A stretch of DNA of 64,000 nucleotides from Luteibacter aegosomaticola (GTDB taxonomy: Bacteria; Pseudomonadota; Gammaproteobacteria; Xanthomonadales; Rhodanobacteraceae), in contig NZ_CP095741.1 of assembly GCF_023078475.1 (NCBI RefSeq), positions 2,046,001-2,110,000 on the forward strand, given 5' to 3'. The position numbers and the translations under genes are program-made. Each line of letters opens with the position of its first letter. The stretch's first letter is position 1. Positions 36,265-43,100 of the stretch are shown in pieces. The notes beneath the pieces are model-generated. The model worked only from the letters and a program-made list of their open reading frames with translations. It searched no databases and was not told the DNA's origin.

Positions 36265-37244
36265 CCCTGGGCGCCTAACAGGTCATCCAGCGGCACGATC
36301 GCCACGGTCTGCGGATTGGCGGCTACCTCGGTATCGACGGCGGCGAGCCAGCGCGTGCGTACCTGCGCGGGCACGTCGGTGAGGCCAATGCGCTGGGCGA
36401 GGCCACTTTCGGTGGCGGCATCCAGGCAGGTGGAAATCTGCTTCGCACGGCGCTCGTCACGCAGGGCGGCGACATCGCCGGTAGCCCATGCGTTGGCGCG
36501 TTCCCGCATGGCCGCCAGCTGCGGCTCGATGTTGTCGACGCTTTGTGTGAAGCACGAGAGATCATCCAGCGTCGAGCGCTTGAACTCCTTCACCACCGAG
36601 CGGGGATCGTCCACCATCAGCGTGTATTCCACCGGCACCTGCTTCACGTTGTGTGCCTTGGCCATCGCCACGACGGTATCGGTGATGTAGCCCGATTTGC
36701 GCAGGCCCGATTTCTTCACCGCCTGTTTGTAAAGTTCGATGGCCGCGAAGATGGGGCGGTATTTTTCTACCTTGCGTTCGTCGCCGATGTAGCGCGCTTT
36801 CACTACGAGCCAGCGTGCGTAGACATCCGGCGGCACGCTTTCCTCGAGCGTCTTGCCATCGGGCGAATTGCGCACGCCAATGAGCGAGGGCAGCAACGCG
36901 AGCTTGCCGAAGAAGCCGACGTTGGGTTTGATCTCCGTGTGCGGCGGCAGGATAAGCGCCCCGGCATGGGCGAGCGCGTCGTCGAGGTCGTCCGTTTTCC
37001 AGGTGATGTTGCCGGGAATGGGCGAGAGCGTGCCGAGGATCAGCAGCACATGGTCGCCACGGGTTGCCTTCCACAGGCCGGGGCCGGGTTGCACGCCGCT
37101 GACCGTCACCGCATCGAGCGTGGGGATGCTCGTCGCCGGCGGTGGAACCTGGGGATCGGCGCTCGTGCCGCCAAAGGCGAGGGCAGGGGCGATGATCAGG
37201 GCGGAAGCGAAGGCCAGCAGGGGGAGGCGTAGGCGTCGGGTCAT
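36156..37244 (-). CDS. TraB/GumN family protein, exported
   Basis: The 362-residue protein has a signal peptide (RLPLLAFASALIIAPALAFG) and the TraB/GumN layout: GLWKATRGDHVLLILGTLSP near 56-75, long helical middle, and C-terminal block TVAIVPLDDLLGAQGYLSALAAKGF near 313. The first metal-binding GTxH motif reads GTLS, so the His is lost; a protease-like function is therefore doubtful. The family occurs near exopolysaccharide genes in xanthomonads, but none are here. The 3' end overlaps the DUF4105 gene by 109 nt, where both encode low-complexity tails. Confidence 0.85.
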   Translation of the reverse strand: MTRRLRLPLLAFASALIIAPALAFGGTSADPQVPPPATSIPTLDAVTVSGVQPGPGLWKATRGDHVLLILGTLSPIPGNITWKTDDLDDALAHAGALILPPHTEIKPNVGFFGKLALLPSLIGVRNSPDGKTLEESVPPDVYARWLVVKARYIGDERKVEKYRPIFAAIELYKQAVKKSGLRKSGYITDTVVAMAKAHNVKQVPVEYTLMVDDPRSVVKEFKRSTLDDLSCFTQSVDNIEPQLAAMRERANAWATGDVAALRDERRAKQISTCLDAATESGLAQRIGLTDVPAQVRTRWLAAVDTEVAANPQTVAIVPLDDLLGAQGYLSALAAKGFKVESPDDGDASDGGASGNSTAGGTP

Positions 37245-37454
37245 GCGCGAAGTCTAGCCGAGCGCAGGGGGAGGGATGATGACCGCAAGGAACCCTACTC
37301 GCCTCGCATTCACGTCGACGCGCCGTGAAGGTTTTGACAAGCGTTCTTCCGTTGTGGAGCCGTTGCGGGAACGCTAAGCTTTGCCGTCCGACCGTAAGAA
37401 CCCAACGACATGGGGCCGGCGGCATAACACGCGCGCTGGAGCATTCGCGTCCCC

Positions 37455-37706
37455 ATGGCCCTGGTGATCTACGACATCCCGTTCAATCCCGACCTGGCCG
37501 GCCTGTGGCACGTCCAGTTGAACGGTGTGCCGACGGAAAATTTCGATTCCCGCGTGGCGGCTATCGCTTATGCGGTGCAGCAATCGAAGCTGCTGGGCAC
37601 GCAGGGGCAGGGTCAGGTCCAGGTGCTGGTTTCCGTCGAAGGCGCGGATGGTGTCTGGCGTGAATTCGAGTCGAACGCCAAGCGCCCGGTGCAAAGCCTT
37701 CAGTAG
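37455..37706 (+). CDS. Small hypothetical protein
   Basis: An 83-residue soluble protein (MALVIYDIPFNPDLAGLWHV...) with alternating strands and one helix (FDSRVAAIAYAVQQSKLLG near 30). The tail VLVSVEGADGVWREFESNAK resembles DUF2188-like small proteins, but not strongly. Codon use matches the neighbours, which supports coding. No close ribosome-binding site is seen. An upstream TTGACA at 37334-37339 could belong to a promoter but has no matching -10. Confidence 0.6.
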   Translation: MALVIYDIPFNPDLAGLWHVQLNGVPTENFDSRVAAIAYAVQQSKLLGTQGQGQVQVLVSVEGADGVWREFESNAKRPVQSLQ

Positions 37707-37771
37707 GCGCTCCACATAGCGTTGATGCGCGATGCATACGATGGGGAGGATCGAGGAGGATCCACCCGACT

Positions 37772-38011
37772 ATGGCACATCGCAAAATCGGTTATTTCGA
37801 CGTCGAAGGCTCGTGCTACGTGGCCAAGCCCGGCCGTTGGCGCGGCAAATATGTCATCAGCGAAGACGGCGACGAGCTGAAGGAAAAGCTGTGCGTCACC
37901 CTGCACGATAATGAAGAGGATGCGTGCGCCGAAGGCATGCGCCTCGGTATCGCCGCCGCGCGCCAGTTGATGAAAGAGCGCGAAGGGTTTGACCCGGGTG
38001 AAGATGAGTAG
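37772..38011 (+). CDS. Small acidic hypothetical protein
   Basis: A 79-residue protein, MAHRKIGYFDVEGSCYVAKP..., with two Cys, an acidic middle (ISEDGDELKEKLCVTLHDNE) and a helical end (AEGMRLGIAAARQLMKEREG). GAGGAGGA lies upstream but rather far (about 13 nt). I recognise no family. It follows the 83-residue gene by 65 nt on the same strand. Confidence 0.6.
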   Translation: MAHRKIGYFDVEGSCYVAKPGRWRGKYVISEDGDELKEKLCVTLHDNEEDACAEGMRLGIAAARQLMKEREGFDPGEDE

Positions 38012-38046
38012 CTCCCCGCCCGGCGCTGCATAGCTCGTGCCACAAA

Positions 38047-38065
38047 GCGCCGCGCAACGCGGCGC
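38047..38065 (+). terminator. Hairpin between small ORF and TonB receptor gene
   Basis: A perfect 8-bp stem (GCGCCGCG with CGCGGCGC, loop CAA) 35 nt after the small acidic gene. No T run follows, so termination is only possible. Nothing else clear is seen between here and 38205. Confidence 0.3.
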
Positions 38066-38205
38066 AAACTATTCCGAATGGCCGATGGTGCCCGCCGTTT
38101 ACACGGCGTAGGTTTTCATTGCGGCCCCGTGAATGTTGCGTTTTTCGCATGTTCTCCCTGCCGCCAGTCCCAGCCCCACTCCCCTAAAGGCTTCGGAGAC
38201 TCACA

Positions 38206-41064
38206 ATGAGAACGCACGCACACAGGGCGCTTAGGCGCCACGGGCTCGCTTTGTCCATCGCCGCCGCACTCGCTTGCGCCTGCGGCACCCTCCACGCGCA
38301 GAACGCCCCGCCGCAACCGGCGCAGGGCGCGCCTCCACCACCGCCTCCCGCCCAGGGTGACCAGAAGGGCACCACGGAACTTGCGGCGATCACCGTCACC
38401 GGTTCGGCCTTGCCGCGCATCGATGTGGAGACGCCGTCGCCCGTAACGACTATCACGGCGGAGCAGATCCAGAAGAGCGGCCTCACCACCGTGTCCGACG
38501 TGATTCGCGCCGTGTCGGCCGATAACAGTGGTTCCATCCCGCCCGCATTCACCGGTGGTTTCGCCGCCGGTTCCTCGGGCGTGGCGCTGCGCGGCCTCAC
38601 GGTCAATTCGACCCTGGTGCTGATCAACGGCCGGCGCGCGGCCAACTATCCGTTGGCGGATGACGGTCAGCGCGCGTTCGTCGATCTCAACACCATTCCG
38701 TCGAACGCGATTGAGCGTATCGAAGTGCTGAAGGATGGCGCATCGTCGCTGTACGGTGCGGATGCGATCGCTGGTGTCGTCAACATCATCCTGCGGCCGA
38801 GCTACCAGGGCACCGAACTCAGTGCCGACCTGGGTACGTCGCAGCACGGCGGCGGCACGACGAAGCGCGCTACGGTGTTGTTCGGTGGTGGCGATCTGAA
38901 GAAAGATGGCTGGAACGCGTACTTCAGTGCGGAGTACCAGAAGGATGAGCGGATCAAGGTGGGCGACCGCGGCTATCCGTACAACACCACCGACACCACG
39001 CGCAGCGGCGGCAATAACCTGATCGGTGGCCAGCCTTCGCAGAACTCCGGCTCGCCGTACGGTAATGTCACGCCGGGCACCCTGAGCCGTCCGGGTGACG
39101 TGACCTCGGGCGTCGCCGACGCAGGTGCACTGTCGCAGCCGCTCAGTTCGTGCGGGGCCGGCAGTTCGCTGGTGACCAACGACCCGAGCAATCCAGGCAG
39201 CTATTGCGCGTTCAACCGCACGCGTTACTTCGACATCGCGCCGCTGATGGAGCGGCAGGGCCTCTATGGCCGCTTCAACCTCAAGATAAGCGATAGCGCG
39301 ACGGCCTATATCGACGCGAGCTACTACCAGGTGCGCACGGAGTTCCGCGGGCCACCTCCGCAGATCCAGGCGAGCACGCCGAACAACACCAATGCGATCG
39401 CGCTGCCGGCGACCTTGCCCGATGGTTCGCTCAACCCGAACAACCCGTTCGCGGCGGAAGGCAAGGCGGCCCTGATCAACTACACGTTCCCCGGCATTCC
39501 GGGCGGCGGCGACAACAAGAACCACAACCTGCGGATCACGGGCGGCGTCACCGGCACGTGGGGCGATTGGTCGTATGACACGGCGCTCGTTTTCAGCCAC
39601 GACTCGCTGGATGTGAGCATCCCTGGCCTGCTCAACTACGATGCGCTGATCGCGGCGGTCACCAATGGCACGTACAACTTCCTCAATCCGTCGGCGAATT
39701 CGCCGGAGCTGATCCGTGCGCTCGGGCCCACGCTGAAGAAGACCTCGACCAGTGATCTTCAATCCTTGGATTTCAGGGTGAGCCGCCCGCTGATGGATCT
39801 GCCTGGTGGTTCGCTGGGTCTCGCCACAGGTATCGACGTGCGCCACGAAGAGCAGTATGACCCGGATCTCAATCCGAACCTCGCGGCGCAGGGTCTGGGT
39901 GTCGCACATACGCGGGGTAATCGCACCGTGACCGGCGCGTACGTCGAACTCGATGCGCCGTTCCTTGAATCGCTGGAAGCGGATGTGTCTGGCCGCTACG
40001 ACCACTACTCGGATTTCGGCAAGAGCTTCTCGCCGAAGATCGGCCTGAAGTGGAAACCCATCGATGAGCTGGCGTTCCGTGGCACGTTCTCGAAAGGGTT
40101 CCGTGCGCCGAGCTTCTCGGAGAATGGTTCGAGCGAGTCGGAAGGGTTTGCGACGTATACGCCCCCTGCGGATTTCCAGGCGGCGCATAACAACAGCGGC
40201 TATGTACAGCCGTACCCGATCGCCTACCTCACCGCAGCCAATCCGAAGGTGAAGCCGGAGCGCTCGAAGAGCTGGACGTTCGGCATCCTGTTCCAGCCCA
40301 CCCAGGACATCAGCGCCACGCTGGATTACTACCGGATCAAGAAGACGGGCGTGATCAGCCAGCAGGACCCGGCGGCGGTGCTGGCCGCGTACTACGCGGG
40401 CGAGCCGCTGCCGCAGGCATCGAGCATCGTGGCGGACGTACCTGACCCGGCAGCGCCCGGTGCGCTGGCCCGTCCCCTTGTGGTCGTAGCGCCGTACGTG
40501 AACCAGAACGCGCTGGAGACGAAGGGTATCGATCTCGACGTGAAGGGTGGCTTCAACCTCACCGAGAACACGCGGTTCACGAGCGAGATCAACCTCACGA
40601 AGATCATCTCGTGGGTGCTCACCCTGCAGGATGGTACGAACGAGGAGTTCGTCGGCACGCATGGGCCGTATGGCGTGTCGTCGGGCGCGGGCACGCCGCG
40701 CTACCGTGGCTCGTGGGCGAACAGCCTGCAGATGGGCAAGCTCAACATCACCAGCACCATCTACTACACCAGCGGGCTGAAGCTGACCGAGCCGGATGTC
40801 GGGCCGGGGTGCCAGTCCACCAACACGCTGACGGGGGCAGATTTCCCCGCATCCTGCCGCATGTCGTCGTATACGCAGGTGGATTTCACCGGGCGTTACG
40901 ACATCAACGACAAGGTGGCTATCACGGCGTCGGTGTTGAATGCGTTCGACCGCAAGGCGCCGTTCGATCCGCTTAACTACGCCTCGTTCAACTACAACCC
41001 GACCTGGTCGCAGGCGGGCGTGGTGGGGCGCTTCTTCACCGTGGGCGTCAAGGTCAAGCTGTAA
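38206..41064 (+). CDS. TonB-dependent outer-membrane receptor
   Basis: The 952-residue protein has a signal peptide ending AAALACACGTLHAQ and a Pro/Gln-rich linker. A TonB box-like ITVTGSALPRI lies near 64, followed by a plug domain (TPSPVTTITAEQIQKSGLTT near 78, VALRGLTVNSTLVLINGRRA near 126 and IERIEVLKDGASSLYGADAI near 168). A 22-strand barrel region ends in GRFFTVGVKVKL; the usual terminal Phe is Leu. Such receptors import iron chelates, vitamin B12, sugars or plant compounds using TonB energy. The ligand is unknown. GGAG lies 10 nt before the ATG. The last 11 nt overlap the convergent FNR-like gene. Confidence 0.94.
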   Translation: MRTHAHRALRRHGLALSIAAALACACGTLHAQNAPPQPAQGAPPPPPPAQGDQKGTTELAAITVTGSALPRIDVETPSPVTTITAEQIQKSGLTTVSDVIRAVSADNSGSIPPAFTGGFAAGSSGVALRGLTVNSTLVLINGRRAANYPLADDGQRAFVDLNTIPSNAIERIEVLKDGASSLYGADAIAGVVNIILRPSYQGTELSADLGTSQHGGGTTKRATVLFGGGDLKKDGWNAYFSAEYQKDERIKVGDRGYPYNTTDTTRSGGNNLIGGQPSQNSGSPYGNVTPGTLSRPGDVTSGVADAGALSQPLSSCGAGSSLVTNDPSNPGSYCAFNRTRYFDIAPLMERQGLYGRFNLKISDSATAYIDASYYQVRTEFRGPPPQIQASTPNNTNAIALPATLPDGSLNPNNPFAAEGKAALINYTFPGIPGGGDNKNHNLRITGGVTGTWGDWSYDTALVFSHDSLDVSIPGLLNYDALIAAVTNGTYNFLNPSANSPELIRALGPTLKKTSTSDLQSLDFRVSRPLMDLPGGSLGLATGIDVRHEEQYDPDLNPNLAAQGLGVAHTRGNRTVTGAYVELDAPFLESLEADVSGRYDHYSDFGKSFSPKIGLKWKPIDELAFRGTFSKGFRAPSFSENGSSESEGFATYTPPADFQAAHNNSGYVQPYPIAYLTAANPKVKPERSKSWTFGILFQPTQDISATLDYYRIKKTGVISQQDPAAVLAAYYAGEPLPQASSIVADVPDPAAPGALARPLVVVAPYVNQNALETKGIDLDVKGGFNLTENTRFTSEINLTKIISWVLTLQDGTNEEFVGTHGPYGVSSGAGTPRYRGSWANSLQMGKLNITSTIYYTSGLKLTEPDVGPGCQSTNTLTGADFPASCRMSSYTQVDFTGRYDINDKVAITASVLNAFDRKAPFDPLNYASFNYNPTWSQAGVVGRFFTVGVKVKL

Positions 41065-41776
41065 GGCCGTGCGCGGCGAGGGCGGCGGCGTCGGTGACTT
41101 CGACGCCGTCGTTCCTTACCGCCAGGCAGCCATCGGCGCGCAGGCGGGCCAGCATGCGCGTCACCGTGGCCGCGCTCATGCCCAGGTACGAGCCGATGTC
41201 ATCGCGCGACATCGGCAGGGGCAGGAAGGTGGTATCGGGTTCGACCTGGCGGCGCCGCGTGAGCAGTTCGGCCAGGAAGGATGCGACGCGGGCAAGGGCA
41301 GGCGCATCACCGCCCGGCGTGGCCGCGCGGCGTTCCTGCCGACGCAGGCCGCGCAGGTGGTTTGCGATGGCGTCGTCGTGCTCGCACAAGGCGTCCGTGG
41401 CCGCGCGCGGGAAGCGGCAGAACCACGTCTTGCCCACTGCGACGACCGAGGCGGTGTGCTGTCCCTGGCGGTTGGTATCCAGCGCGAACAGTTCGCCGGG
41501 CAGGTGGAAAGCAAGCACGCGGCCGCCAGCCACGGTCATGGCCAGGCCGGAAAGCACGGCATACGAAGCAAGGTGTGGCGCATCGGGTTGCACCAGGCGG
41601 TCGCCATCGGAGAACGGCCCGACGCGCTCGACGATATCGCGCATGGCCAGCAGTTCCGCAGCGCCGCCGCGGGTGGCCTGGCAGGCGTGGGCGTGCCGGC
41701 ACGAATCATTGCAGCAGGCCGCGCCACGGCGCAGGGCCGGCGGGGGCAGGGCGACATCGGGGGCGTAATGCAACAC
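41054..41776 (-). CDS. Crp/Fnr family transcriptional regulator with FNR-like cysteines
   Basis: The 240-residue protein has a Cys-rich N-terminus (C21, C22, C26 and C32 in AACCNDSCRHAHAC), a cyclic-nucleotide-like beta barrel (about 50-125) with C120 in KTWFCRFPR, a dimer helix and a helix-turn-helix near 195-222 (SRDDIGSYLGMSAATVTRML). In E. coli FNR three N-terminal Cys and C122 hold an oxygen-sensing [4Fe-4S] cluster; the pattern here suggests the same but with different spacing. The recognition helix has AxxTR instead of ExxSR, so the DNA site should differ from the FNR box. It overlaps the TonB receptor 3' end by 11 nt. Confidence 0.88.
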   Translation of the reverse strand: MLHYAPDVALPPPALRRGAACCNDSCRHAHACQATRGGAAELLAMRDIVERVGPFSDGDRLVQPDAPHLASYAVLSGLAMTVAGGRVLAFHLPGELFALDTNRQGQHTASVVAVGKTWFCRFPRAATDALCEHDDAIANHLRGLRRQERRAATPGGDAPALARVASFLAELLTRRRQVEPDTTFLPLPMSRDDIGSYLGMSAATVTRMLARLRADGCLAVRNDGVEVTDAAALAAHGLTA

Positions 41777-41955
41777 GGATGAACCTCCCGCCCGCTTCGG
41801 GCGCGCAGGCCCTATTTTAGGTCGCAGGTATCTGCGCCATCGGGACGGTCAGGTGGGTGCGCCCAAATGCCGCAGGGGCGGGCTGTATTGACGAATTGTT
41901 GGATTTCCGCTAACAAGGCAGCGGGGGAATACCAGTAAAGGGGGCCGCCAAGGCC

Positions 41956-42144
41956 ATGGCAAGTCGTTCGTCGCTGTCCGATCACCTTGATACCACCCAC
42001 GCTCAGGCACTGCCGGATGGCTGTATGCCAGGGCATGTCGCACCGTTCGTGATGCGCTATGGCGTGGATTTCCTAGTCGCCATGCAGCGCGCCGCCGGCC
42101 CGAAGGCCAACACGCGCGCCGCGGAAGAAGCCGAACCGGCCTGA
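41956..42144 (+). CDS. Possible small protein
   Basis: A 62-residue frame (MASRSSLSDHLDTTHAQALP...) whose second half (YGVDFLVAMQRAAGPKANTR) has normal codon use for this genome. There is no clear ribosome-binding site, and an antisense frame of similar length exists (41812-42036). I recognise no family. It is the only candidate gene between the FNR-like regulator and the long palindromic element. Confidence 0.4.
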   Translation: MASRSSLSDHLDTTHAQALPDGCMPGHVAPFVMRYGVDFLVAMQRAAGPKANTRAAEEAEPA

Positions 42145-42168
42145 CTTAGAGGTTCTCCTCGCATCATT

Positions 42169-42846
42169 TTCGGGAACCGCTGCACCGTGTCGTGCAGGCG
42201 GTTCATTCGCTTGCGCGAATGCGTGTATCCAGCGGCGTTCGCCGCCTTGTCCTTGGTGGGCCGAGGGGACGCCGGGTGGGCAGTCCCTTGGGGCCGCCAG
42301 TCGCGGACCTTCGGACCGGGCCGTAGCACCCCTTCGCGAAAATCGTGGCGCTTGGCGGCCCTCCGCTCATGTCGGCCCCAAGGGCCTGCCCACCCGGCAA
42401 CCAGCGGTGAGGTTCGGCCCACCTGTAGGAGCGCGCTTGCGCGCGATCAGCCCACGAAGCGGTGATGCGGCAGACCATTTTGCTCGCGCGGGTCGGGCGC
42501 GTGGTCTTTACACCCAACCGACACGGCTTCCGTTCTTCGTCGGCTGATCGCGCGCAAGCACGCTCCTACAAGAGCGGGGCATCGGCGTGCGGGCTTGTGC
42601 GACACGCAACGGGACGTGTGGGCTCGGAGGCGGTCAGGCCCTGGGGGCCGACATGAGCGGAGGGCCGCCGAACGCAGCGCTAATCGCGACAAGGGAGCTA
42701 CGGCCCGGTCCGAAGGTCCGCGACTGGCGGCCCCCAGGGCCTGACCGTCTCCGACCGCCGAGGACATCCAGCCTAAGGCGGCGCAAGCCGCTCGCCACAC
42801 GCATTCGCAATAGCGAATGAACCGATCACCGGGCGTGGTGCAGGGG
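42169..42846. repeat. Long nested palindromic element, copy A
   Basis: A non-coding element of about 680 nt. Outer inverted ends: 42199-42226 with 42797-42824. Left hairpin module: stem 42269-42293 with 42372-42396 (one mismatch). Right hairpin module: stem 42622-42647 with 42727-42752. The two loops are complementary: 42291-42325 is the perfect inverse of 42695-42729 (35 nt), and 42352-42377 of 42642-42667 (26 nt). A REP pair sits in the middle (42421-42450 and 42540-42568). It can fold as two hairpins or as one long cruciform. It lies between convergent genes. The copy at 50513-51178 has the same plan. ORFs inside it (for example 42187-42465) arise from repeat conservation and are not called genes. 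Confidence 0.9.
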
Positions 42847-42889
42847 ATGACCGAAAAATGCGCGGTAAGCCGAGAAGGCGGCCGACTGG

Positions 42890-43054
42890 CTAGCGAGCGG
42901 CGGGCTGTGTCGCGGGTGCGCGGCCGTCGTCGGGTACGTCGCCCGCCGGGCCGCCCTTGCGGATGGCGCCGATGACGAAGATCGCGAGCATCGCCACGAT
43001 CAACGCGATGAGGGCGTAATAGCGCGTGCGCTTCATGGGCTCTTCGGTCTTCAT
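42890..43054 (-). CDS. Small single-helix membrane protein
   Basis: A 54-residue frame: MKTEEPMKRTRYY, then a hydrophobic helix (ALIALIVAMLAIFVIGAI, about 14-31) and a hydrophilic tail rich in Gly, Pro and Asp (RKGGPAGDVPDDGRAPATQP). It starts 46 nt after the hybrid kinase stop on the same strand, so it could be the last gene of that transcript. No strong ribosome-binding site is seen before ATG 43054; an internal ATG at 43036 follows GAAGAG. The hydrophobic-then-acidic layout and codon use support a real gene. Confidence 0.55.
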   Translation of the reverse strand: MKTEEPMKRTRYYALIALIVAMLAIFVIGAIRKGGPAGDVPDDGRAPATQPAAR

Positions 43055-43100
43055 GCGCGCAGTGTCCGCGCGCGCGGGTCAAGGAAATGGAATGCGCGCG

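Noticed and set aside
42187..42465. A 92-residue ORF in element A and a similar 90-residue ORF at 50530-50802 in element B, which look like a conserved protein family.
   Set aside because: Both lie wholly in the palindromic element, are rich in Arg/Pro/Gly, have no ribosome-binding site and include translated REP sequence (CRSALARDQ). The likeness is explained by DNA repeat conservation, with reverse-strand ORFs equally long.
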